From Alteromonas sp. MMG017 (GTDB lineage: Bacteria > Pseudomonadota > Gammaproteobacteria > Enterobacterales > Alteromonadaceae): a stretch of DNA of 64,000 nt. The notes beneath the pieces are model-generated. The model had not been told where the DNA came from. It was given only the letters and a program-made list of their open reading frames with translations, and searched no databases. A program made the translations under genes and the position numbers. Of this stretch, positions 44,157 through 52,748 are shown piece after piece (the stretch's first letter is position 1; the number at the start of each line of letters is the position of its first letter). The stretch spans positions 1 through 64,000 of the forward strand of contig NZ_JAGJDY010000015.1 in assembly GCF_018100795.1 (NCBI RefSeq). Reading direction: 5' to 3'.

Positions 44157-44552
44157 ATGAAAAACAAAGCAATTGCGTTAGCATTATTACTCACTATTGT
44201 AGGCTGTTCTGAGTCAAACGAAGAATCAGCAGCAGAAGCCAAAAAAGAAGCCATGATGGAAATGGAGAAGGCTGGCGACGCGACAGCTGAAGGCTACGAA
44301 GAAGCAAAAGAAAAAACAGTTGATGCTTGGGACGAGACTAAAGATTCAGCATCAAGTGCTTATGAAGACGGCAAAGATATGGCTTCAGATGCCTATGAAG
44401 ACGGCAAAGACATGGCCTCTGATGCGTATGAAGATGGTAAAGAAAAAGGTGCTGATATGATGGACGCTGGCGCTGAAAAAGTACGTGAAGCCTGTATTGC
44501 AATGAAGAAAAAAATGGGTGGTGACGTAAGCGAGTGTGATAGTAAAGACTAA
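44157..44552 (+). CDS. Small lipoprotein with LEA-like 11-residue repeats
   Basis: A 131-aa protein with a lipobox (TIVGC, Cys 17). The mature part is acidic and helical with A/E/K periodicity. Three 11-residue repeats of the form AYEDGKDMASD occupy about residues 68-100, with two cysteines near the C-terminus (EACIAMKK and SECDSKD). Such LEA/apolipophorin-like amphipathic repeats occur in desiccation and envelope-stress proteins. AGGAG precedes the ATG. A perfect hairpin follows the stop. Confidence 0.82.
   Translation: MKNKAIALALLLTIVGCSESNEESAAEAKKEAMMEMEKAGDATAEGYEEAKEKTVDAWDETKDSASSAYEDGKDMASDAYEDGKDMASDAYEDGKEKGADMMDAGAEKVREACIAMKKKMGGDVSECDSKD
44358..44456 (+). repeat. Three tandem 33-bp coding repeats
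   Basis: Units 44358-44390, 44391-44423 and 44424-44456 each encode AYEDGK plus five residues. The first two encode the same peptide with synonymous differences; the third has diverged at its end. Copy number may vary between strains. Confidence 0.85.
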
Positions 44553-44568
44553 CTTTACGCCCTCCAAT

Positions 44569-44605
44569 ATTATGTGTTTGGTACGTTTGTTACCAAACAC
44601 ATAAT
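44569..44605. terminator. Bidirectional terminator-like hairpin
   Basis: A perfect 15-bp stem (44569-44583 with 44591-44605) and 7-base loop lie between the convergent lipoprotein and MocR genes. There is no T-run, but position and stem strength suit transcript ends on both strands. Confidence 0.7.
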
Positions 44606-44615
44606 GCTTTGCCGC

Positions 44616-46043
44616 TCACTGTGTTAATGACTCAATCAATTCGCCAAGCAATTTTATGCTTTGGGTACGAACCTCCTGCGTACCGTCAATAAAGTTGAAG
44701 CGTAAGCAATTTCGATACTTCCCTGTCGCTGAAAACAGCTGCCCCGGCGCAATATAAATACCATATTCTTTGGCTTTATCTGCCAGTTTAACCGCGTCAT
44801 ATTTCGCATTTAGTTCAACCCAAAGTACGTAGCCACCTTGTGGGTAACTCACGCACGTATCGTATGGAAAATAGCGCTTAATATCAGAGCGAAGCGCATC
44901 TCTTGCACTTAAATAATAGTGTCGCATTGCCCGTATGTGTTTATCGTAACCGCCTTGTTCAATGTAGCTTGCTATAGCTAACTGAGGCAATGTGGGACAC
45001 ATGGAACTGCTAACATACTTTGCATGAAGTACTTTGTTCCTGAAACTTCCGGGTGCTATCCACCCTACCCTAAACCCTGGTGCCAAGGTTTTCGAAAATG
45101 ACGAACACAGCAATACTCGGCCATCCTCATCAAACGATTTAACCGTTCTTGGCCGCGGATACGAATAGGCAATGTCGCCGTAAATATCATCCTCAATAAT
45201 GGCAACATCGTATTCTCTAGCCATATCGTAAAGCGCTTTTTTCTTATCATCGGGCATAACAAAGCCCTGAGGATTATTGACGGTTGGGGCGACAAGAATG
45301 GCCTTCACTGGCCATTGATCAAGCGCCAGCTTTAGGGCATCTAAACTCAAGCCAGTTTCAGAGTCGGTAGGTATTTCTAGTGCTTTTAAATTCGCGCCTT
45401 TTATCGCTTGCATGGCACCATAAAAACCCGGAGATTCAACCACAATCACATCACCCGCATTGGCCACCGCACGAAGACATACTGATAACGCTTCTTGGCA
45501 ACCTGAAGTAACAATAAATTCATCCGACTGCAGCCTACAACCCGAGGCAGCGGTAAGACGGCTAAGCTGCTTTCTTAGGTTATGATCGCCTTTAACATCG
45601 CCATACACCATGCCATCAAGCGGCCGATTTTTCGTTAACTCATGCAAGCGTTTTGTGAGTGGCTTTAGTGTTTTAGCGGTCATGTTGGGCATGGCGTGCT
45701 GAAATTGGCACCGTGTTTCAATACCGTTGTCTTTGTTAAAGGTATTCAGCAACATGTTGAGTACATCTTCCCACTGAGACACATCCATAGGCCGTTGCGG
45801 CGGCTTGGTCATTTTAGGCGTGTTATTCAATGTGGTATTTGACGAAACGAAATAGCCTGATTTAGGCTTCGCTTCAACGTACATCTGAGACTCTAAAACC
45901 CGATAGGCCTCTTGTACTGTAGCAATACTAACGTGATGCTCTTTAGACAGTTGCCTTACCGAGGGAAGTTTATCTCCTTCCTCAAATAACCCACGATCTA
46001 TTTGCGCTTTCAGTTCACAGGCAAGCGACTCATACAGTGTCAT
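44616..46043 (-). CDS. MocR/PdxR-type GntR-aminotransferase regulator
   Basis: A 475-aa fusion. The N-terminal GntR winged helix (LPSVRQLSKEHHVSIATVQEAYRVLE) is joined to a class I aminotransferase-like domain with the PLP lysine in SSFSKTLAPGFRVGW and EDDIYGDIAY. MocR proteins use PLP or an amino acid as effector, not for catalysis. It is divergent from a LysE-type exporter, with phased CATACAG repeats between them, so it most likely controls that exporter. GGGAAA precedes the ATG. Confidence 0.92.
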   Translation of the reverse strand: MTLYESLACELKAQIDRGLFEEGDKLPSVRQLSKEHHVSIATVQEAYRVLESQMYVEAKPKSGYFVSSNTTLNNTPKMTKPPQRPMDVSQWEDVLNMLLNTFNKDNGIETRCQFQHAMPNMTAKTLKPLTKRLHELTKNRPLDGMVYGDVKGDHNLRKQLSRLTAASGCRLQSDEFIVTSGCQEALSVCLRAVANAGDVIVVESPGFYGAMQAIKGANLKALEIPTDSETGLSLDALKLALDQWPVKAILVAPTVNNPQGFVMPDDKKKALYDMAREYDVAIIEDDIYGDIAYSYPRPRTVKSFDEDGRVLLCSSFSKTLAPGFRVGWIAPGSFRNKVLHAKYVSSSMCPTLPQLAIASYIEQGGYDKHIRAMRHYYLSARDALRSDIKRYFPYDTCVSYPQGGYVLWVELNAKYDAVKLADKAKEYGIYIAPGQLFSATGKYRNCLRFNFIDGTQEVRTQSIKLLGELIESLTQ

Positions 46044-46204
46044 TTAAATTTCCCAATATAGACAATAATCATACAAATAAGAATCATACAGACGACAACC
46101 ATACAGATAACTATACCTTAACTTACGGTAAGAATTTACCATACAGTTCTATTGGTATTTGAGCATACAGTCCTCTTTCCCATCCATCTGTATGGCTTAT
46201 TTTT
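46031..46204. promoter_or_regulatory. CATACAG repeats, MocR binding region
   Basis: CATACAG occurs at 46031, 46085, 46100, 46140 and 46174, CATACAA at 46070, and the inverted CTGTATG at 46198-46204. Three copies (46070, 46085, 46100) stand at exact 15-bp steps. MocR regulators typically bind direct and inverted repeats in divergent promoters, which fits here. Confidence 0.8.
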
Positions 46205-46334
46205 AGCACCTTTGGCTCTGATGCATACACATTTTTAAATGTACTATTTTGTGGCGTTACTAAATAACGCCCATATATGTGCAGCTCAACTGTCGCTTAT
46301 TGGTTTGAATAGAACATTAAAGGAAAGGAAAACC

Positions 46335-46937
46335 ATGGAAACTTCGTTACTTTTTGCACTCGCTACCTTTGCTTTTGTTAGCACAGTAACGCCAGGCCCC
46401 AACAACTTAATGCTATTAGCATCTGGAGCACAGTATGGCTACAAGAAGTCGATTCCACACATGTTGGGCATAGTTATAGGCGTTGCAGGGCTTATGGTTA
46501 GTACGCTTTTAGGCGTAGGTGCACTTTTCACTTTGTTTCCCGCCTTATATACCGTGTTAAAAGTATTGGGTATTGCGTACTTATTGTGGCTGGCGATTAA
46601 AATTGCGACCGCCCCTATTGATGAAATTGAAATAAAGAAAACCACCCGCCAGGGGCCTCTTAAGTGGTGGGAGGGCGCACTATTTCAATTAATTAACCCT
46701 AAAGCGTGGATGATGGCACTGGCAAGTGTAGGTACGTTCACGATTCCTGGTGAACACTACGTGGAATCTGGCCTTGCCATTGTTATCGCTTTCGCGCTAA
46801 TTGGGTTTCCGTGCATTTCTATATGGGCTGCCGTGGGCGCAAAAATCAAAATTTGGCTTAGTTCGCCCATGCGCAGAAAGCGTTTTAACTTCACGATGGC
46901 CGCAGCCACTGCTGCAACCTTGTTTTTGATTGTATAA
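46335..46937 (+). CDS. LysE/RhtB-family amino-acid exporter
   Basis: A 200-aa membrane protein from ATG 46335 (AGGAAAGG upstream); the frame before it lacks a ribosome-binding site. The LysE/RhtB signature TPGPNNLMLLASGAQYGYKKS is in the first loop, and NPKAWMMAL lies after the fourth helix. Six membrane helices are expected. It exports amino acids or similar metabolites. It is divergent from the MocR regulator. Confidence 0.9.
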   Translation: METSLLFALATFAFVSTVTPGPNNLMLLASGAQYGYKKSIPHMLGIVIGVAGLMVSTLLGVGALFTLFPALYTVLKVLGIAYLLWLAIKIATAPIDEIEIKKTTRQGPLKWWEGALFQLINPKAWMMALASVGTFTIPGEHYVESGLAIVIAFALIGFPCISIWAAVGAKIKIWLSSPMRRKRFNFTMAAATAATLFLIV

Positions 46938-47022
46938 GGGAAAGGCTGGGTAGTTCGTGCATCGCAACGGATAATTAGCGAAAGTCGTTCTACCCATCAA
47001 ATTTAAACATGTGCTCGCCGAC

Positions 47023-47520
47023 TTATCTGTACGGATTTTCGCCCATAGCAACCGCAACACAAAACAAACGTAAATCTAATTCTAACTGGTGGTAATCCGG
47101 CTCCATATAACAACAAAGTTGATAAAAGCCCTTGTTATGATCTTTTTCTTTGAAATGAGCAAGTTCATGTACCACAAGCGCCTTTAATAATGGTTCGGGG
47201 GCGTGCAATAAGTCGCTGTTAATGGCTAAGTCATGTTTACGTGTTTTACCTTGCATGCGATAGGTATGCGTACCTAAGGCATTAGTAACCATATCACCTT
47301 GCTTTTTAAATGCCGCTCGGCCAAAGGGGGGCGCATTTTTTACGTAACGCTTTTTTAAGGCGGTTGCATAACTATAAAGTAATTTATCGGTCGTTATAGT
47401 ATGCGCATTGGGGTATTTTTTAACGAGGTAATTACTTAACTTATTGTCGGCTATTAGTTGAAGTGCTTGCGCAACAACAGTCTGGGGGTAGCCATTGAAA
47501 TATCGTGCGTATTCACTCAC
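47023..47520 (-). CDS. YgjP-like metallopeptidase-fold protein
   Basis: A 165-aa YgjP/DUF45 protein. VVHELAHFKEKDHNKGFYQLC carries the HExxH zinc motif (H118, E119, H122) with a third ligand H128. The start is GTG 47520 with AAGGAG 8 bp upstream. Related proteins are predicted zinc peptidases; the substrate is unknown. Single gene, convergent with the LysE gene. Confidence 0.87.
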   Translation of the reverse strand: MSEYARYFNGYPQTVVAQALQLIADNKLSNYLVKKYPNAHTITTDKLLYSYATALKKRYVKNAPPFGRAAFKKQGDMVTNALGTHTYRMQGKTRKHDLAINSDLLHAPEPLLKALVVHELAHFKEKDHNKGFYQLCCYMEPDYHQLELDLRLFCVAVAMGENPYR

Positions 47521-47686
47521 TTCACTTTCTCCTTAGTACACACAATTATAAAGGAATCCCTATCAAGCGCCTATCGAATCCCTACATTAATTTAAAGTTC
47601 CTATGTAGTCAGGTCTATCCTGATGTGGCAGTATTTAGTTAATTCGAAGGCCTGCGCTTTGTTGGCCGACTAGATAAGGGAAATCT

Positions 47687-49363
47687 ATGCTGATGAACGC
47701 GCGTAAATGTACTGGTGTTGCTCTTGCAGTAACTGTTGCCATGTTAAGTGGCTGTGGCGGCGGAGGGGGTGGCGGCAACACCGTCACACCCGTAACACCT
47801 ACACCACCGGTAAGCAACGGGCCGTCTTGGGAGCCTGGTGTTTATGAATCACAGTCAACGTTCATCGCAAAGTGTGAAACACCTAGAACAGGCACAGATC
47901 CTTTTACGGGTAGTGCTTACCCTGATTCACAAGGCTCAGCATTAGAAGAAAAACTATGGTTGCGTTCATGGACCAACGACACCTACCTTTGGTACGACGA
48001 AGTTGATGACAACAACCCTGATAACTTTTCGGTATTGGGTTACTTCGATCAATTAAAAACCAACGAATTAACCCCTAGCGGAACTGCAAAAGATAACTTT
48101 CACTTTTCTCAGGATACCGCTGAATACAATGAACTCACACAAACCGGTGTTTCTTCTGGCTACGGCTTCGACTGGGAGTTTGTTGCTAACACTTCGCCCC
48201 GTGAGCTTGTGGTTCGATTTACTGAACCGGACTCTCCTGCAGCGCTAGCCAATGTTCCTCGCGGCGCTTCATTGATTACAATTAATGGTATCGATTTCGT
48301 TAACGACAACAGCCAAAGCGGTGTAGATGCCATTAACGAAGCACTGTTTCCCGACAACGCAGGCACTGAAACCAGCTTCGAATTCGAACTTATTGATGGT
48401 AGCCCACTGGTGGTAGATATCACATCCGCTGATATAAATGTAACGCCAGTGCAAAACGTAAGCGTGCTAAATCTTGATACTAGCAAAACCGGCTACTTTC
48501 AGTTCAATACCTTTATTCGCACGGCCCAAGATGATCTTATCGATGCGTTTGATTTATTTGTAGAAGAGAACATAACCGAATTGGTTATAGACTTGCGCTA
48601 CAACGGTGGCGGCTTGTTAGCACTGGCTTCTCAGGTTTCCTATATGGTCGCGGGGCCAAGCCAAACCAATAACGCTATTTTCGAAACCACCCGCTTTAAT
48701 GATAAGAGCACAACAACGAACCCAGTAACCGGAGCGGCACTCCAAGCCACGCCGTTTTACAGTAATGAGATTGACTATAATGCTGGCGTATTAACCAGTA
48801 CCTTGTTACCTAGCTTGTCGCTAACTCGCGTATACGTGATCACCACAGACTCAACATGCTCCGCCAGTGAGGCGGTAATGAATGGATTACGGGGTATAGA
48901 TGTAGATGTGATTCAAATAGGCTCTACTACCTGTGGCAAACCCTATGGTTTTTACCCTACCGACAACTGCGGCGAAACCTATTTTACTATTCAATTCCAA
49001 GGCGTGAATAATAAAGGGTTTGGTGATTATGCCGACGGCTTTATGCCAACAGATTCACCCAACTTCGACTTTGAACTACCAGGTTGTGCTGTAGAGGACG
49101 ACTTTACAACAGCACTAGGTAATCCCGAAGAAGGTATGTTGGCAGCAGCGATAGGATATTCTGCGACAGGAAATTGCCCAGTAGTGACTTCAGTAGAAGA
49201 CTTAGCCGATGCATCGACCAGAAAAGAAAATACGGCGAGTGCTTCGGAAAATGCTCAAGCTCAAGGAAGCACTTTGCTAGCCATCGATAATCCCAACACA
49301 CAAAGAGAAACGTTAATTTTACACAATAAAATTAACGAACCTGTTATTGAGGAGCGCAAATAA
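47687..49363 (+). CDS. S41-family serine protease lipoprotein
   Basis: A 558-aa protein with a lipobox LSGC followed by a glycine run and a Thr/Pro linker. A PDZ-like region comes next (GYGFDWEFV, PDSPAALANVPRGASLITINGIDF) and then the S41 (C-terminal processing) core: LVIDLRYNGGG, nucleophile region TTDSTCSASEAVMNGLRG, and the lysine region GSTTCGKPYGFYP. It is anchored in the envelope and cleaves proteins. AAGGGAAA precedes the ATG. The next gene starts on its stop (TAATG). Confidence 0.9.
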   Translation: MLMNARKCTGVALAVTVAMLSGCGGGGGGGNTVTPVTPTPPVSNGPSWEPGVYESQSTFIAKCETPRTGTDPFTGSAYPDSQGSALEEKLWLRSWTNDTYLWYDEVDDNNPDNFSVLGYFDQLKTNELTPSGTAKDNFHFSQDTAEYNELTQTGVSSGYGFDWEFVANTSPRELVVRFTEPDSPAALANVPRGASLITINGIDFVNDNSQSGVDAINEALFPDNAGTETSFEFELIDGSPLVVDITSADINVTPVQNVSVLNLDTSKTGYFQFNTFIRTAQDDLIDAFDLFVEENITELVIDLRYNGGGLLALASQVSYMVAGPSQTNNAIFETTRFNDKSTTTNPVTGAALQATPFYSNEIDYNAGVLTSTLLPSLSLTRVYVITTDSTCSASEAVMNGLRGIDVDVIQIGSTTCGKPYGFYPTDNCGETYFTIQFQGVNNKGFGDYADGFMPTDSPNFDFELPGCAVEDDFTTALGNPEEGMLAAAIGYSATGNCPVVTSVEDLADASTRKENTASASENAQAQGSTLLAIDNPNTQRETLILHNKINEPVIEERK

Positions 49364-49764
49364 TGGCGCTTAATAAGCCCCTCATTATTAACGCTGTAAT
49401 AGGTTTAGTTGCCATTCCACTTGCCTTCGCAAGTGGTTGCGCAACCACCGCGCCCAACCAAGAAAGCGACTTGGTTGAAGCTTATGCTAGCAACTTGAAC
49501 TTAGCGCAAAAACAGCAAATTGAGAGTAAAATAAGCAGTTGGTTTGGCGGGGTAAAAATTACCCTTGCCGACGATGTATTTTCTGAGTCTTCGCAGGTCA
49601 GCATTGAGCGCAAAGCGCATATGGATGAGCGAAGATTGCCTATTGAAGGAAGGCACAACAACCCTGCGTTTACGTTTACTTTGCTGACCGATGGTAAGCA
49701 CTGCATTTTACGCAACAATCAAACCGGTGAAACCGAAATGCTTTCTGGTGTGACTTGCAAATAA
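49363..49764 (+). CDS. Small lipoprotein coupled to the S41 protease
   Basis: A 133-aa protein with a lipoprotein signal ending ASGCATT. The mature part has no recognised domain; two cysteines lie near the C-terminus (KHCILRNN and GVTCK). It overlaps the protease stop by one base (TAATG), so it is translationally coupled and probably a partner, inhibitor or substrate guide of the protease. Confidence 0.78.
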   Translation: MALNKPLIINAVIGLVAIPLAFASGCATTAPNQESDLVEAYASNLNLAQKQQIESKISSWFGGVKITLADDVFSESSQVSIERKAHMDERRLPIEGRHNNPAFTFTLLTDGKHCILRNNQTGETEMLSGVTCK

Positions 49765-49775
49765 AAAAGGCAAAG

Positions 49776-49825
49776 ATGGGTTCAGAGTACTTTTCAAGCA
49801 AAGCAATAACGTACTCTGACACCAT
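49776..49825. repeat. Dispersed CAGAGTAC hairpin, copy 1
   Basis: ATGGGTTCAGAGTAC (49776-49790) is mirrored by GTACTCTGACACCAT (49811-49825), 13 of 15 positions pairing. Between convergent genes; may act as a terminator. Confidence 0.75.
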
Positions 49826-49840
49826 TAATTTAGATTCTTA

Positions 49841-50182
49841 CTAACCGCAGCACTTCTTATACTTTTTACCGCTACCGCAAATACACGGGTCGTTACGAGC
49901 AGGGACTTTCTCTACGGTTACAGTCCCCTTTTTATTCAGCAACACTGTTAATTCTTGTATAGACTCTACCGCGCCTTCCTTTGTATCAACGGTAATATCT
50001 GCATACAAACCAGCTTCCGCCACTAATGCATCTACTTCTTGTTTTCTAGCTTCATTGGTTACCATTAATTTAAGCGGGTATTTTTTACTGCCTGCAATAC
50101 GGCTAGCGTTTCTTTCATAACCGTATGTTAGGGTCGTTTGACGGGCGTCTTTACGACCTTTAAAAAAAAATTTATCTGACAT
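49841..50182 (-). CDS. SEC-C metal-binding motif protein
   Basis: A 113-aa protein from ATG 50182. The C-terminal SEC-C zinc motif [17 protein letters not shown] is complete, as found at the end of SecA. The N-terminal part ([23 protein letters not shown]) and middle match the small SWIM/SEC-C protein family of marine gammaproteobacteria. Role unknown; may associate with ribosomes or SecB. Ends close to hairpin copy 1. Confidence 0.88.
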   Translation of the reverse strand: MSDKFFFKGRKDARQTTLTYGYERNASRIAGSKKYPLKLMVTNEARKQEVDALVAEAGLYADITVDTKEGAVESIQELTVLLNKKGTVTVEKVPARNDPCICGSGKKYKKCCG

Positions 50183-50194
50183 TTGGTGTTCCAA

Positions 50195-50727
50195 ATATGT
50201 AAAAGTAGAAGGTGGGTATTATCTTTAAATCACCACAAAAATTAGCTAACCAACCTAAATCTTAGATAAGAAATATCAAAACACAGTGATTCTTACCAAA
50301 CATTTCAATTAATGAACTATTGGCTATCTATTTTCAATCCATGCTGGGCAATAAAAACAGAGAGGAAAGCTTGGCTTACAGGCGTTGCTTATCTGAGGTT
50401 CAGGTTAAATAACACACCATAATGATTACGTGATGATCTGCTTATGCCTATTCTACTACAAGTGCAAAGCACACACACAATCTACCTGCGATTAACGTAG
50501 CCTTTATAGCAAAACACAAGCGAGCAGGAACGCTATGGACAGGAAGATATGAAAGGACGATATGGAAAGAAACGCTACATGAAGGCAGCTCGTCAAGCCA
50601 CGGCGCTATCGAATGAAACGCAAATTTCATCTAAACCGCTCTGGCTAATGTACTCAGCTGATGTATTCGGTTAATGTGCTTAGTTACTATATTCTGACCC
50701 CATTAATTCTGGAAATGAGACTACAAA
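50195..50727. other. Gap without a supported gene
   Basis: About 530 bp between the SEC-C gene and the nitroreductase. Only short frames with no ribosome-binding sites are present. A solitary half of the dispersed repeat (ATTCTGACCCCATTA, 50691-50705) lies just before the nitroreductase. It may be a decayed region. Confidence 0.5.
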
Positions 50728-51402
50728 ATGCAACCACACGACCACTCACCGCTAGATGACTTTGTTGAATATCCAGAAAATGAAATGGTATCGCGCAGCG
50801 CTGACTTCTTGCAAACCATGCAACGTCGCCACAGCATTCGCCATTTTAGCGACAGGCCTGTAGACAAAAAGGTTATCGAAAATTGCCTACTAACGGCTGG
50901 CACTGCACCAAGCGGTGCTAACCACCAGCCTTGGCATTTTACGGCAATTAACTCTTCTTCCGTGAAACAGCAAGTAAGGGAGCAAGCTGAAGCCCATGAG
51001 CGTGGGTTTTATGAAGGGCGTGCTACAGAGCAGTGGCTACAAGATCTTAAACCGTTAGGTACAGACTCAAGTAAACCCTATTTGGAATTGGCACCTTGGC
51101 TTATTGCCGTATTTAGCCAGAAGTCTGGTGAAACAGAAAGCGGAGACAAGCGTCAGAATTACTACGTTCATGAATCGGTAGGCATTGCGGTTGGAATGCT
51201 GATCACTGCCCTACACAATGCGGGTTTGGCTACGTTAACTCATACCCCAAAGCCCATGAACTTTTTAACGCAAGTGTGTAACAGGCCAGAAAATGAAAGG
51301 GCTTATATGCTAATTATTGCTGGCTATCCCGCAGCCGAAGCCACCGTGCCAGCTCATGCCAAGCAGAAAAAATCACTTAACGAAATAGCCAGTTTTCTTT
51401 AA
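50728..51402 (+). CDS. Nitroreductase-family flavoprotein, iodotyrosine-deiodinase-like
   Basis: A 224-aa FMN enzyme. RRHSIRHFSDRPVD (FMN phosphate contacts), TAPSGANHQPWHF, SVGIAVGMLITALHNAGLATLTHTP, and the ending KKSLNEIASFL resemble the BluB/iodotyrosine deiodinase branch rather than NfsB. Expected to reduce a halogenated or quinone-like substrate with NAD(P)H. Hairpin copy 3 of the repeat family follows the stop. Confidence 0.87.
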   Translation: MQPHDHSPLDDFVEYPENEMVSRSADFLQTMQRRHSIRHFSDRPVDKKVIENCLLTAGTAPSGANHQPWHFTAINSSSVKQQVREQAEAHERGFYEGRATEQWLQDLKPLGTDSSKPYLELAPWLIAVFSQKSGETESGDKRQNYYVHESVGIAVGMLITALHNAGLATLTHTPKPMNFLTQVCNRPENERAYMLIIAGYPAAEATVPAHAKQKKSLNEIASFL

Positions 51403-51408
51403 TAAAAT

Positions 51409-51447
51409 GGGGGCAGAGTACTTTTTGGATTAATTAACTCTGACCCC
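51409..51447. repeat. Dispersed CAGAGTAC hairpin, copy 3
   Basis: GGGGGCAGAGT (51409-51419) mirrors ACTCTGACCCC (51437-51447) with one mismatch. It lies between convergent nitroreductase and MDR genes and could end both transcripts. Confidence 0.8.
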
Positions 51448-51456
51448 GTTATTTAT

Positions 51457-52575
51457 TTACTTATTAGGAACAATAAGGTATTTCTCGCCGGTTTTCTTAG
51501 CGTTGTATAGCGCTACATTTTCAGGCTGCAGCGCTTCTTCAAGGGTTAACTCTTTGGTGTATGAAGACGCAAAGGTAGTGTTAATTTCAGCAGCAACTTT
51601 CTGATAAAGTGCACCAACACGCTTTTTATCTAGCTTGCCTAAGAAGCGCATTAGCAACCAGCCACCAATTCCCCATGTCATACCAAATGCGCGATTTAGC
51701 GTAGTTGGAGAGAAGTCTAAGCCGCCGTAGATATACACTTGCTTGTTGCTGTCTGAACCATAGGTATTGAAGCCTTTAGCATCTTTACTGCCAGACGCTT
51801 CCATCATGGTAAGAATATCGCTGACTAACTCGCCGCCGCCAATGGCGTCAAACGCCAACGTAGCGCCCGTCTCATCGATAGCTTGATAAAGCTCTGCTTT
51901 GAAATTCTGGCTGGTAGAATCAAGCACAATTTTAGCGCCTAAACCTTTAAGAATATCGACCTGTTGCTGACTACGCACAATGTTAACCAAATCTACGCCT
52001 TCTTCTAAGCAGATTTTGTTTAGCATTTGGCCCAAGTTAGATGCCGCTGCGGTATGAACTAAGGCTTTGTGCCCTTCCATACGCATGGTTTCTACCATAC
52101 CCAATGCTGTCAACGGGTTTACAAACGAAGACGCTGCTTGCTGCGCCGTTGTGCTGTCCATATGTGGCAAACATGCTTGAGCTGGAACGCACGCATACTC
52201 GGTGTACGCAGCGCCAGTAAGAATAGAAACCGTTTTACCCATCAACGCCTGAGCTTCAGGGCTATCGCCTGCCCCAACAACCGTTCCCGCACCTTCGTTA
52301 CCAATAGGTAAAGTTTGATCGAGGCGCGACTTAATGCGCATCAACATTGAATTATGCACCGGTGCAACCAACGCATTTTTGCTGGCATCAAAGCTGGCTT
52401 TATCGAGGCTGGCAGGGCCAAACATGGGCCACATATCAGAAGGGTTGATAGGTGAAGCTTCCATACGAACAATAACTTCATGAGGCTTAGGCTCAGGAAC
52501 GTCTACCTCTTTGATAGAAACCTCTAGTTCGCCTTCTGATTTGATAAGAGTAAACAGCTGTTTTGATTTATTCAT
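51457..52575 (-). CDS. Medium-chain (MDR) oxidoreductase, zinc-free
   Basis: A 372-aa MDR-fold enzyme. The N-terminal GroES-like domain has SPINPSDMW and IGNEGAGTVVGAG where zinc alcohol dehydrogenases have GHE, and the structural zinc cysteines are absent. So it belongs to the quinone-oxidoreductase/enoyl-reductase branch. The Rossmann part is VHTAAASNLGQMLNKIC with FDAIGGGEL. It uses NAD(P)H; substrate unknown. Single gene. Confidence 0.87.
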   Translation of the reverse strand: MNKSKQLFTLIKSEGELEVSIKEVDVPEPKPHEVIVRMEASPINPSDMWPMFGPASLDKASFDASKNALVAPVHNSMLMRIKSRLDQTLPIGNEGAGTVVGAGDSPEAQALMGKTVSILTGAAYTEYACVPAQACLPHMDSTTAQQAASSFVNPLTALGMVETMRMEGHKALVHTAAASNLGQMLNKICLEEGVDLVNIVRSQQQVDILKGLGAKIVLDSTSQNFKAELYQAIDETGATLAFDAIGGGELVSDILTMMEASGSKDAKGFNTYGSDSNKQVYIYGGLDFSPTTLNRAFGMTWGIGGWLLMRFLGKLDKKRVGALYQKVAAEINTTFASSYTKELTLEEALQPENVALYNAKKTGEKYLIVPNK

Positions 52576-52697
52576 TTTGGTTGTCTCGCTATGTTAATCA
52601 AACTCAATGTGTGAGCTAAACTAACATGACACCACTATCAGTAATATTTATATTGGTAATATATATAGGTGCAGATGAGTTATAGAAAAATAAAAAA

Positions 52698-52737
52698 AGG
52701 GGTAGAGTACATTTTACGTAAAACGTACTTTGCCCCT
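52698..52737. repeat. Dispersed CAGAGTAC hairpin, copy 4
   Basis: AGGGGTAGAGTAC (52698-52710) mirrors GTACTTTGCCCCT (52725-52737) with two wobble positions. It lies just past the histidine kinase stop. Confidence 0.75.
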
Positions 52738-52748
52738 ATTATTTGTGA

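Noticed and set aside
50448..50630. Short minus-strand frame in the 50.2-50.7 kb gap
   Set aside because: No ribosome-binding site and no protein-like features; probably chance.
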